64,000 nt of DNA from Euwallacea fornicatus. Its lineage: Eukaryota > Arthropoda > Insecta > Coleoptera > Curculionidae. Below the pieces are notes generated by a model. That model was not told where the DNA came from. It was given only the letters and a program-made list of their open reading frames with translations, and made no database searches. Where the stretch lies: positions 620,001 through 684,000 of the forward strand of contig NC_089553.1 of the NCBI RefSeq assembly GCF_040115645.1, written 5' to 3'. A program made the position numbers and the translations under genes. Shown here piece by piece: positions 23,419-34,112 of the stretch (its first letter is position 1; every line of letters starts with the position of its first letter).

Positions 23419-25273
23419 CAGGATGTCAATATCAAAATTTTGGATTGCTTCTAACTTTGAAGAGTGAATTTTTTTTATACCACTCAACACCCGTTTCGGC
23501 AGAATGAAGGGGGAACCAGTTTAATAATGGTTGAAAGTTACTACGTGTACTCCCAAGAATGCTAGCTACCTCAACTCTAAAATTTTAAATAGCAACACCT
23601 ATCGTGCGGTACCTCATTTTGAAGGTATTTGTATTCTGAGTATAGAAAAATAGTTTCGGAAATTTTTTTTTTTGAGAATTTACAGAACTTTTAATAGAAA
23701 AATGTCATATTAAAATATTCACAAAAACTATTTGAAATGTTTTATCGAAACAAGTTTTTCGTGTTTTACCACTTATCTTCTATTGTCAAACAATGTTTTA
23801 ATGCAGTTTAACTTATTTATTGCTAGTTTGAGTATTGACATTAAGGAATATTGTCTAATACGAGTCTTGTGTTGAAAAAAATTATAAAAATGGTATACAA
23901 AATTGGTCAATGAGTAGAAATTAGTGATTATTCCACCAGCAAAAACTGTTCTGCCTTAAGGGCGATTATTGTGTTTAATCCAAAATACTCAGACAAAAGT
24001 GTCAACGACGTTTCGTGCGACTTCTTGTGCAGAAATTCCAAATCACTGGATCAGTACAAAATTAAGGCAAGGCAACTCAGAATTTTGAATGAAGCAGTTC
24101 AACTTGGAATATTGGATTAAGTCACAGTGTGTCCAACAACGTAGCTTTATAAGGATTCATAACTAACAGGGGTCTCTCGTGAATCGGTTTAGGAAAGTTT
24201 GAAATTCAAACAAATTTTTCCTTGCAAAATGCATAGTCTTCAAAAACTAGGATATAATGATCCCCATAGATAAATTTAGTTTCGTGAAGAAATTATTGAG
24301 GAAATTTAAACACATCCGAACATCCTAAAAAACATTTGTTTTACTGACTAATGCTCATTTTATTTAACCAGAAACGTTAGCAGACAAAATGGTTGTTTCT
24401 GGGATAATGAAAATCCTCGTATTGTACGAGAGGATCAGTCTCAACATCCTGCAAAAAGTTCATGTTGGGGCTCGCATCCTAGGGAACAAAATTGTTTGTC
24501 CTTTTTCTTGTAACGAAAACTGACAAATGATATGTTTGTCGGATTGCTTGAAAATCCAATCGACGCTTTAAATTATTCAAGCCTTAAAAAATCAAATAGA
24601 TAGCGAAAATCTTCACGACACTATCGACTGGATTGTGCTTTGCCGCATTATGCTCTACAAACACGACCGTGGCTAAATCAACATTATCCAGGAACACAGA
24701 TTAGTCGCAGGGAAGTAATAGACTGTCCATTGGGATCACCGGATTTAACACCCCTCGATTATTTTTTTATGGGCAACATCAAATCAGCCGTTTATAAAAT
24801 TAAGCCAGTCAATTTTCAAGATCTAAAGCATCGAATTCCTGAAATATATCAATCTATTACCCCAGAAACATTTGAAAAGATGAGAAAAGAAATTGGGTTT
24901 CGATTATTTTTTTGTTTAGAAAAAATTTTAATATTTCGAACAGTTTTTGCAGAAATTCTCATACGATGTTTAATATGTTAACAAGGCTGTAACTCTTCAA
25001 AAATTGAATTTTTTATTTCGAAACTAGTTTTTTTATACACAGTTTATAGCCTTTAAAAGAAGGTATCACATGATAGGCTTTGGAATTATAATTTCAAAGT
25101 AGGGACAGCTACGCCCCTTAGGGGCACACGTAGAAACTGGCAACCACTATTAAACTAATTCCCCCTCTATTCTTTTTAAACGGTTTTTGAATGGTCCAAA
25201 AAAATTTTTTGTCTTCAAAAGTTTTCAGTCTTCAAAGTTATAGATGGTCCAAAGTTTAGTAATTGAGACGCTG
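23419..25273. mobile_element. DD41D-type mariner, decayed full-length copy (1.86 kb)
   Basis: The left end CAGGATGTCAATATC and the right end (reverse complement CAGCGTCTCAATTAC) are flanked by TA (23417-23418; 25274-25275). Inner inverted blocks include ATAACTTTGAAGACTG against CTAACTTTGAAGAGTG, and GGGGGAACCAGTTTAATA against its mirror near 25155. The transposase is on the plus strand between them. Confidence 0.8.
23890..24931 (+). pseudogene. mariner transposase (DD41D type) pseudogene
   Basis: Starts MVYKIGQ at 23890, followed by badly frameshifted N-terminal and central regions in which only scraps are readable (for example NPKYSDKSVND, and a block around 24390 with RQNGCFWDNENPRIV). The C-terminal third at 24640-24920 is one clean frame: LPHYALQTRPWLNQHYPG, then LGSPDLTPLDYFFMG with the third catalytic Asp, and ITPETFEKMRKEI. 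The PLDYFFMG context and the GxQISRR segment before it follow the DD41D pattern. Many stops and frame changes make it inactive. Confidence 0.75.
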
Positions 25274-25434
25274 TATGTATTTTACTTGTTAAACATAAAA
25301 TACAACTAGTAGCCTGGAACAGGTGACAAGATCAAATGGGGTTCGTGACACTGGACGGAGTTGACTTGTTCAACGCGCCCGACAGTACCGGTGGTACTTA
25401 TTGATTTTTCATTTCTAAATAATGATTTTATATA

Positions 25435-27017
25435 CAGTGCCACAGAAAAGTATGCGTACCACCATCAAAAATGGCTGTTTGAACAGAACGGATCAGAGAA
25501 AGAAAAACATCTTTTCGAAAAATTATTTATGCCCAAAAATATATTAAATTTTATTATTAACAAAACATTTAAAAAATCCTCTTTTAACAAAATTTAAAAA
25601 ACTCATAATTGCAGGACAAAAAGGTATGCGTACGGGCAATAGATTTTGCGATATTCCTCTAAGATCTGACATGTTGCTGCAAGTTAACGTCTGGTTTCTG
25701 CAATAGTTGTTATCTGACCAGCTTGTGCACAGGTTTCTCACTAGTTAGACAAAATAATTGATCGATATGGCGCCAAAAAGTAAAGAGATTAGCATTGAAT
25801 TGCGTGAACAAATTATTAGATTGAGGAATGAAGGAAATTCATTAACGTTATTCATTAATTATGGCTAAATCTAGTATTCAAAGAGTTTTAGAAAATTTTT
25901 CAACCACCAATTCACTTCATAGTAGACCTCGAAGTGACCCTCCGCCAAAAATAACTACCCGTCTTAAGCTCTCCATTGACCGTTTAGTTACAAAAAACCC
26001 CAGAACAACGGCAGTGGAAATTCGAAATATATTGGAAGACGATCATAAAACACATGTTCATTCAGAAACAGTAAGGGCAGTTCTTCGCAACAAGGGTTTT
26101 CATAGTAGAGTTCCCAGGAAGAAACCCTTTATAACAGATACTAATAAACAAAAGCGGCTTCACTTTGCTCATCTACACATTGATAAAACCAATGATTTTT
26201 GGAGTTCTGTCGTATCTAGTGATGAGAGCAAATTTAATTTATTTGGTAGTGATGGAAAACAAAGAGTCTGGAGAAAGGTAAATGAAGAGCTAAATCCTAA
26301 AAATATTATTCCTACCGTAAAACACGGAGGAAGGTCCGTGATGGTTTGGGAGTGTATGTCTGCTGGTAGGGTGGGTAATTTGGTGTTTGTAGATACGACA
26401 ATGTTTACTTGAACGTACTCAAAAACAATTTGAAACAGTCTGCGGAAAAACTGGGCCTTTCAAGCGGATGGTGCTTCCAACAGGACAACGATCCGAAGCA
26501 TACATCGGCCATTGTAAAAGAATGGTTAATTTATAATATCTCAAAACAACTCCATTCACCACCCCAATCTCCGGACTTGAGCCCCATCGAACATTTATGG
26601 GATGAACTGGAGCGATGCATAAGAAAGAGGAGAATTCACAACAAACAAGATTTAAGAGATGCTCTATCGCAAGAGTGGAATGATATTTCAATAGTGGTTA
26701 CTAGAAATTTGGTTTTTTCTATGAAGAATAGGCTAAAGGCAGTTGTTGAGGGCAAAGGAGGACCAACAAAATATTAAGAATGGTTTTTTTATTTGTTATT
26801 CATTCATGAGTTCTCTCGTACGCATACTTTTGTGAGTTGCAATTATCAATTTTCTTAATTTTGTTAAATTAGGGATTTTTTTGTTGCTTAGTTAAAAACA
26901 AATTTACTATATGTTTAGACATATATAATTTTTCCAAAAGGATTTTCTTTATTATCCAATTCCTTATGTAAAAAAAGCCGTTGTCGACGGGGGTACGCAT
27001 ACTTTTCTGTGGCCCTG
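25435..27017. mobile_element. Tc1-like element with IR/DR ends, nearly intact (1.58 kb)
   Basis: Termini CAGTGCCACAGAAAAGTATG and the reverse complement of CTTTTCTGTGGCCCTG, TA on both sides. A second copy of the core (AAAGGTATGCGTACG) lies about 180 bp inside the left end, near 25620. Another (CGTACGCATACTTTTGTGAG) lies at about 26817 inside the right end. Each inverted repeat thus has an outer and an inner transposase site, the IR/DR arrangement known from Bari, S and Sleeping Beauty-type elements. Confidence 0.9.
25767..26777 (+). pseudogene. Tc1-like transposase (DD34E, Bari-like), two frame breaks
   Basis: Cut-and-paste transposase of the enclosing element, about 335 codons. The ATG at 25767 begins MAPKSKEISIELREQII, the first HTH. 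A frame change before 25861 leads to the second HTH (STTNSLHSRPRSDPP linker, then TAVEIRNIL). The catalytic residues are all present: Asp in SSDESKFNLFGSD, Asp in CFQQDNDPKHTS and Glu in SPDLSPIEHLWDELER, the last two 34 residues apart. It ends GGPTKY, usual for Bari-like proteins. A second frame break near 26400-26410 has removed a few codons between VDTTM and YLNVLK. These two breaks are the only disabling changes seen, so the copy is young. Confidence 0.9.
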
Positions 27018-27152
27018 TATATTAAAGCAGTATATTAATACTTACTCAAAGGAAGATAATCTATATATAAAACTATATTTTAGAAAATAAAAAAGAATAA
27101 CCAATCGAGAATTGGAAATTCAGTGGGGTAAATCAATCAGGTTCTGACAAGC

Positions 27153-27275
27153 CCACCCTGATTTAAGGCTTCCTCCTACAGACCTTTTATCTAGACTTTG
27201 TCTGATTTAAAGTTTCGTACAGATCTAATTTTATCTAGGTCCACCTTGATTTAAAGCTTCGTACAGACCTTCCTT
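27153..27275. repeat. degenerate ~40-45-bp tandem repeat, three copies
   Basis: Three successive units share TGATTTAAAGCTTCGTACAG or a close variant followed by ATCTAATTTTATCTAGG-like sequence: near 27157, 27209 and 27250. Similarity is about 75 % between units by eye. No TE relation seen. Confidence 0.6.
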
Positions 27276-27828
27276 TTCTATGCTATGCATTTCGATAGAT
27301 TGCAACTACCATTAAGGAGAACTGCTGAGAGTAATTTGATTTTATAATTGCTACCAACTTTATTATGCACGTATTCATTTGCTGAACTATTAATTAGTTG
27401 ATACTAAACAGCATTTGTCAGTGACAAAACGTAATAATTTATATTATTTTGTTTGGAACTGAAAACCCAATGTAATATTGTTAAAATGTAGTGTAATAAC
27501 ATGGCAAACAAAAGCGACAAATTGGAAATATAACCGATATTCAATAGCTGCCTAATTTGAGTAAAACATGCAAAATAACCGGTATTAATAATATCTAGGT
27601 ACAAATTGAATTTTCAACACTGTGATTATGACCCTTTTTGTTACAAATTTTGTTAGGAAGTTAAATATTTATTGCTATAGGTACTGGTAAATTTCATCAA
27701 TTTTATTTGTGCAGTATAGTACACAGAACGTCTAGAGACATTTGATTTCATTTTTAAGAGTTTATTAACCTTCTGAAAATCATTCGAATGGTACTTTTGA
27801 AGATCAATGAATGATGGTGGTAGTCCCA

Positions 27829-28070
27829 TTCCATGACCCCCTCGCTTACTAGATTTGACACCCTTGGATTTTTATTTATGGGATTTTATGAAGAACTTGG
27901 TAGACATCATTGAAACGCGTGAATCGAAGATCCTTGTAACTGTGTTGGAGCAACTGCCACGAGATTTTGAAGATGGGGCCGGGCTTGCAAGTTATGCCTA
28001 GTTCCGGCTACGTCAAGCGAGACTTGTGCTCAGCAACAGGGAGGGAACTTCAAATAACTGCTATAAATTG
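27829..28070 (+). pseudogene. mariner transposase C-terminal fragment
   Basis: A plus-strand frame reads TPLDFYLWDFMKNLVDI, the third catalytic Asp block of DD41D-type transposases, then VLEQLPRDFEDG where these proteins have the terminal helix. The expected proline-rich PPRSPDL lead-in is frameshifted (CCATGACCCCCTCGC). No termini could be assigned; the next element starts 80 bp downstream. Confidence 0.5.
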
Positions 28071-28151
28071 AATAATCATCACTTACTTTAAAGTAGGTCA
28101 TTGGAAATGTTTACTTAGTAAATTGTTTTAAAAAATCATATCTCTGTTATA

Positions 28152-29895
28152 CAGGGTGTCCCATTTAAATCTGTCCTTGTAGATTACTTTAAAACAATAC
28201 ATTATATGAAAAAAAGTTTTAAATAAAAGTTGTCCTGTAAAGAAGGGGACACGTTATAAAGATTGGGACTTTTAGCTAAAACGTCATTTTAAGGTAATTT
28301 CGAGGCAACTTTTTTCAGATGACAACCCCGTATTTTTTTGTAGATTCTTCTAAACCTTTAAAAAATGATCTTTTATTTGAATAATTTTTTTATTAGATGC
28401 TTTGCTACAGAGTTATCCTTGATTTTTGTCCAATTTTTGAAATAGTCGAAATTATTGCATTTTTTTTCTAGAAAAGTTTTGTAACGCATATTTTGTTTAA
28501 AATTCATAACAATTTTTCTATCTACTCGAAAAAAAATTATTTCTATGAAAAAAAAAAAATTCTTAAGTTTCCTCTTGTTAGAGTCTACCTTATAATAAGG
28601 TCTACAGAAAATCAATTTTTTTTTTTCGACAATCAATCTACTTGTTTTATGTGAAATTATTCAAAAATTATCATTTTCATTTCAAAATCCCACAACTGAA
28701 ATGGATCACTACATTTTGGATGAAAATTAGAAATGGTTTTTATTAATGGAGAGGCTAGAAGAAATGTTAGTCGGGCGGTAGGACTTTATGCAGAAAAATT
28801 TCGGATGAAAATATTCCGTGTTGGACGACTTTCAACAGTGTCATTAAAAAGTTCAAAGACACGAAAACGTTGGAAACAAAAAAACGCAATCACTCTCAAA
28901 GTGCAATATATGTAGGCAATCAAATAGTACTTGCAGCTGTTGCCTTCGATCCCCATGTAAGTTGTCGTCAAATTGCTTTTGCCTCAGGAGTGTGAAAGGC
29001 AAGCACTCAAAGAATTTTGAAGGTGAATAAATACCATCTCTACTGCAGTTCTTTACATCAGGGACTTCATGGAACTAATTTTGAAAACTAAATCGATTTT
29101 TGTTATTGGACAAGGCAGCAATTAAATCAAAATGCCAATTTCTCCTCCAACGTTTTCAATTCGGACGAATCCACATTCATTGCACCATAGTGCATTGGAC
29201 GGGGCGGTCCAGTGACCTGGCCTCCTAGGTCGCCTGATCTGAGCTCACCAGATTTTTTCCTCTGGCGTTTTTTGAAGAACGACGTTTATGCAGAAGTACC
29301 AACAACTGCATGCGACATGAAAAAGAGAATTGAAATTGCATGTCAATTGATAAACGGTGAAATGTTGTGCAAACTAAGCAATTCTTTTCGAATGAGAGTT
29401 GAGACGTGTTTGGAGCAGGAAGGACATTCTTTTGAATATATGCTTTTATAAGTTTCTCAAATCAGGTTTTTAAAGCAATCTGCCAAACTAATTTTTTTTT
29501 TCATAGATTTTTTTTATTTCATGGAAAGATTGTTATGAGGGTTAAATAGAATATGCATTGCAAAACTTTTTTAGAAAAAAAATTCAATGATTTTGACTGT
29601 CTCAAAAATAGGACAAAAATCGAGGATAACACTGCAGCTAAACGCCTAATAAAAAAATTGTTCAAATAAAAGATATTTATTTTTTGGAATTCTACAAGGA
29701 ACTTAAACAAATACCGGATTGCCATTTGGAAAAAAAATTGCCCTTGAAACGAACTTAAAATGATGTTTTGGCTAAAAGTCACTATTTTTATGACATATCC
29801 CCCTCTTTACCGGACAAATTTTATTTGAAACTTTTTTTCACAAAACGTACCGATTTTGAGTAGTCTTCAATCACAGTTTTAAATTGGACACCCTG
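28152..29895. mobile_element. DD41D-type mariner, internally deleted (1.74 kb)
   Basis: Termini CAGGGTGTCCCATTTAAATC and the reverse complement of TTTAAATTGGACACCCTG, flanked by TA at 28150-28151 and 29896-29897. The inverted arms extend more than 400 bp: AAGTTTxAAATAAAAxTTGTCC, GGxACTTTTAGC and TTGTTTTATTAG-like blocks recur in mirror order, for example 28373-28640 against 29519-29680. The transposase lies between on the plus strand. Confidence 0.9.
28701..29451 (+). pseudogene. mariner transposase (DD41D type), central deletion
   Basis: Begins MDHYILDEN at 28701, then VFINGEARRNVSRAVGLYAE (first HTH). After several frame changes follow VSCRQIAFASGVSKAS (second HTH) and FNSDESTFIAP with the first catalytic Asp. 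The sequence then jumps to GPVTWPPRSPDLSSPDFFLW with the third Asp. The second Asp block (normally a QQDGAPPH-like motif) and some 120 residues are missing. The last 79 codons are one clean frame ending CLEQEGHSFEYMLL. Even without the frame breaks, loss of a catalytic Asp would make it inactive. Confidence 0.85.
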
Positions 29896-30409
29896 TATAT
29901 CATTTATACTTTTTACTTTTTTATTTAATTGGTAGCTTTTGAGGTTATTAATCATCCCATAAAAATGTAATCGTAAAATCTTAATCACTCTGTATATGCA
30001 AATGAGAAAAGATTTTTATTATAAATGTTTGAAAAACGATTCATATGTCTGGCCAAGTAAATCACTAAATCTATTCAGTGCGGTGGGTAAAGGCTTACAC
30101 AATGTAAATTATTCTGTTTTGATGGCGTTTTTTGGTATGGTTTTATCTTAATATATATTAATTAATAATTTATCAAACCCAGCTTATGGAGTTTCAAAAC
30201 CCACGCAAAACATGAAAAAATGGCACGTGCACATTAATCAATTTCCCTGTAAAGGTTGGGAATCTGTATAAACAGCTTGTTATTATTTTTTGAATTTAAG
30301 TTTGAAGATCACAAGAGAACAGTTTACATAGTTTCCCGCAGTTCTGGTATCAGTTGGAAAATGCTCTTATTGGACTCTTAGAGTTTTTATTGAACTTCGA
30401 GAACTTGTG
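29896..30409. other. unique stretch with an orphan tip
   Basis: A lone right tip (ATCACTCTG then TA) ends at 29992. Nothing else was recognised. Confidence 0.5.
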
Positions 30410-30856
30410 AAAGGCCGTGTACGGTTAAGGGGTCAATTCGGCCCCCACGGGGGATCGATTTGAAATTTTTACCAATTGTTCCTATCATTCAAAGGACTTA
30501 CCCCATAGAATTTCAACTTCCTAAGTCTCACCCTTTAAGATTAGGACGGGGTTGAGGGTGAAAACTTTAAAACGCCATATCTCGGGAACTATTCATCGTA
30601 TAGCATGGGGCAAAATGGTGCGTCCTTCAGTAAGCACCTTCTTATTTTCATATACTTGCAGATTTATCGGTTGATGCCAAAGGGCCGAAATAAAAAAAAA
30701 AAAAAAAAACTTAGGTAATTTTAGGGGAGTTTGCATTTTGGTACACTAACCATTTTTGCACACTGTGTAGAGGACCTCTCGAAGTATCTACCCACAAAAA
30801 ATCAGATTTGTACTAAATTCAGTATTTGAGATATAACGATTCAAAGTATAGGTATA

Positions 30857-32500
30857 CAGGGTTATTCACGCTATACGGCGCTGAATATGGTGGCTAAAAT
30901 ACGAGGCTTTCAAAAGGTTTCACTTTTGGGCTATATGGGGATCTATTATGGCTATTTTTTAAAATTATTTTTATATTATACAGGGTGTCCGAAAAGCTCT
31001 AAAAGTATGAAAGTTGTGTTTTTTTTAATGGAACCCTCTGTATATTATTGCATTTTTGGATTCTCCGATCAAAATACATGTCTGTTTTAATAAGGTTTAC
31101 TATACCTAAAACTTAAGGTTTTTTAAATAATTTGAATTTTATCAAATTTTGACCTAATTTTCATGTTTTAAACACTTAAGAAGTATTTAAGTTATGAAAG
31201 TGTAATTTACAGTGCAGTGTAACAATAGATCATATTTTATATCCCAATCATGATAAACTTGCCATTTTATACAGGGTGTGCAAAAATTAAAACTAATGAA
31301 ATAAGAACTTTAAGTGACTATAACTTGATTAATTTAAATACAATGCGATATTTTTTTAACTTACGAGGATATGTAATTTTTAATTACCTATTGAACGGTA
31401 TTAGGGTGTTCATCACTAAGTCTTCGCGTTTTTACGGAATACGCTAAATCATTGTTCTTTGCGCCATTTGGTGTTATTTAGTTAAAAATATCAATGTATA
31501 ATATCTAGTTACCTATGATATTTCAAAATGTCAGATAATTTATTTAATCTGTCAGTTTAGTCTGCGTAGTTTGTTTTTCGTTTTTGCTAAAATGGTATTA
31601 TTTTTCGTAATTTTGGACGCTTAGATCGTTTGTTATTTGAAATATTGTTGTGGTGTTACATAGTTATAATGAAGATTTACCCAAAAGAAGAGCGTATTGA
31701 CATGATTTTTATTCTTGGAGAAAGCCATAAGAATTGTTTATTAAAAATTTGAAAAAACAACTACGAATTTTGAATTTGAAAAACAAACTACGCAGACTAA
31801 ACTGACAGATTAAATAAATTATCTGACATTTTGAAATATCATAGGTAACTAGATATTATACATTGATATTTTTAACTAAATAACACCAAATGGCGCAAAG
31901 AACAATGATTTAGCGTATTCCGTAAAAACGCGAAGACTTAGTGATGAACACCCTAATACCGTTCAATAGGTAATTAAAAATTACATATCCTCGTAAGTTA
32001 AAAAAATATCGCATTGTATTTAAATTAATCAAGTTATAGTCACTTAAAGTTCTTATTTCATTAGTTTTAATTTTTGCACACCCTGTATAAAATGGCAAGT
32101 TTATCATGATTGGGATATAAAATATGATCTATTGTTACACTGCACTGTAAATTACACTTTCATAACTTAAATACTTCTTAAGTGTTTAAAACATGAAAAT
32201 TAGGTCAAAATTTGATAAAATTCAAATTATTTAAAAAACCTTAAGTTTTAGGTATAGTAAACCTTATTAAAACAGACATGTATTTTGATCGGAGAATCCA
32301 AAAATGCAATAATATACAGAGGGTTCCATTAAAAAAAACACAACTTTCATACTTTTAGAGCTTTTCGGACACCCTGTATAATATAAAAATAATTTTAAAA
32401 AATAGCCATAATAGATCCCCATATAGCCCAAAAGTGAAACCTTTTGAAAGCCTCGTATTTTAGCCACCATATTCAGCGCCGTATAGCGTGAATAACCCTG
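30857..32500. mobile_element. long-inverted-repeat mariner derivative inside the palindrome
   Basis: The tip CAGGGTTATTCACGCTATAC at 30857 and its mirror ending 32500 are flanked by TA on both sides. Further tips CAGGGTGTCCGAAAAGC (30981, +124) and CAGGGTGTGCAAAAATT (31272, +415) have mirrors ending 32376 and 32085. The spacing of the three tips equals that of the element at 37975-39725 although the sequences between the tips differ. Whether the tips are internal binding sites or layers of concentric insertion cannot be settled here. Confidence 0.75.
31669..31752 (+). pseudogene. mariner transposase, first 27 codons only
   Basis: In the single-copy spacer at the centre of the palindrome an ATG at 31669 opens MKIYPKEERIDMIFILGESH, then NCLLKI and a stop at 31750. 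The pattern matches the extreme N-terminus of mariner transposases (Y..EERVDMI.I.GE..N). Nothing further downstream is present because the opposite arm begins at 31778. This shows that the innermost element was an ordinary mariner that lost nearly all its gene. Confidence 0.6.
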
Positions 32501-32947
32501 TATACCTATACTTTGAATCGTTATATCTCAAATACTGAATTTAGTACAAATCTGATTTTTTGTGGGTAGATACTTCGAGAGGTCCTCTACACAGTGTGCA
32601 AAAATGGTTAGTGTACCAAAATGCAAACTCCCCTAAAATTACCTAAGTTTTTTTTTTTTTTTTTTATTTCGGCCCTTTGGCATCAACCGATAAATCTGCA
32701 AGTATATGAAAATAAGAAGGTGCTTACTGAAGGACGCACCATTTTGCCCCATGCTATACGATGAATAGTTCCCGAGATATGGCGTTTTAAAGTTTTCACC
32801 CTCAACCCCGTCCTAATCTTAAAGGGTGAGACTTAGGAAGTTGAAATTCTATGGGGTAAGTCCTTTGAATGATAGGAACAATTGGTAAAAATTTCAAATC
32901 GATCCCCCGTGGGGGCCGAATTGACCCCTTAACCGTACACGGCCTTT

Positions 32948-33369
32948 GCAAACATCGCGTCGCTCGCTCGGTCAAAACTTATTTGGCAATGAAAATTTCA
33001 TTGGTTCATGAGCAGGGCGTGCGTGAATGAACGGTATGTGAATTTTGTGCGATTTCCTCGCTTCTTGTAAACTTTTCGTTTAAACCGGAAATTATCAGCA
33101 TGTAACAGAATAATGTATGATAGTAATTATAGCGATCGTGTATTTACCACCATCCATTTCGTCATCAACGTAATGACAAAATCCTCACTTGCATTAAAAT
33201 AACCTTCATACCGCACTAGTAATGTAAATAAGTCTTATTGATAGTTACCGTAAATTGCTATTTGCATATTGGTTCACGTCAACAACACTTGATTGCATAT
33301 TAGTTACTTACAGCCAAAGTTCGTGTAACCACAAAAAAACAAAAAAGAACATAGATGATGTCTCCATTA
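32948..33369. other. unique sequence, nothing recognised
   Basis: A short GC-richer patch (TCGCGTCGCTCGCTCGG) at 32953-32970 is followed by AT-rich sequence. No ORF, repeat or terminus. Confidence 0.5.
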
Positions 33370-33811
33370 CAGGGTGGTAAAGAAATAACTTTCGTAAATC
33401 TAAACATTGATTAAGATGATATGAAACAAACATTTTTTTATAACCGGGGTCGTAAATAGAACTATTTCCTTGGAAAATAAAAACAAAAAAAAAACATTTT
33501 TTTGAGAATTGAGCAACATCGCGTCATGCTTATTTCACTTCGATACTCATCTAAATAGCTACAAAAATAGATATGCACTCTTACGCGGGTTTTTTGAGTC
33601 TGATAGGTTTTATAGTACAAAATTTACACAATGCACTAAATTTATAAAATTTAAAAAGATAATCCTTATTTCACTATTTTGAAAAGCTATTTACTATTAA
33701 ATTATTGTTGTCACCTTTGATTAGCATAACATGTTATGTTATACATTTTACACCATTCAGATCACAATCAAAAATACAAATTTGTTGGTGTTTTTTCTAC
33801 ATCAAATGTTC

Positions 33812-34090
33812 GAAATGTTCACCATTCGAGTCCATGCATGTGTTACTCCGGGTACTCCTCGCTGAATCTTCTTCAACAAGATTTAAATTTTGTTCTTCGG
33901 CTTTAGGACCGACTTATCGCTGCAGACCTCGTCCTTGATATATAGAAATTACGCTATTTGTTCCCGGAAGCTTGTGGAAAACTTACCCAAATGTTTGTCG
34001 AGCTGGAAGTTTTCCTTCTGGATAACGATTAACATAAATGCGCTTAGCTTCTTTCGAATTTTGTAACGCCTCTCCATAAATTAAAAGCGT
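33812..34090 (-). pseudogene. mariner transposase, N- and C-terminal pieces joined by deletion
   Basis: On the minus strand the frame reads LIYGEALQNSKEAKRIYVNR, then YPEGKLPARQTFG, the first HTH and linker. After a stop and a short unreadable stretch comes CMDSNGEHFEHLM followed by a stop, the conserved end of this mariner group. The whole catalytic domain is missing. The nested Tc1-like element was inserted at a TA just upstream of the LIYGE codons. Confidence 0.7.
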
Positions 34091-34112
34091 GTACTATTAA
34101 TAAGTCGGAATA

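Larger units (their letters stand above)
27018..28151. other. mostly unique sequence with a small tandem repeat and a transposase scrap
   Basis: Holds the degenerate tandem repeat at 27153-27275 and the mariner tail at 27829-28070. No host gene was recognised. Confidence 0.5.
30410..32947. repeat. perfect long palindrome, 1,170-bp arms around a 198-bp spacer
   Basis: Bases 30410-31579 and 31778-32947 are reverse complements. I compared the arms line by line and found no mismatch and no length difference, including an A18/T18 run (30692-30709 and its mirror). The flanks outside 30410 and 32947 are unrelated and no target duplication is apparent. Three mariner-type tips lie in each arm, at 30857, 30981 and 31272 and their mirrors, so at least one long-inverted-repeat mariner element lies within an outer palindromic layer of 447 bp per side. 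The spacer holds the start of a transposase gene. Confidence 0.95.

Noticed and set aside
30887..32470. Pairs of identical 65- and 67-codon ORFs on opposite strands
   Set aside because: They are mirror images created by the palindrome and contain translated mariner tip sequence; no coding signal.
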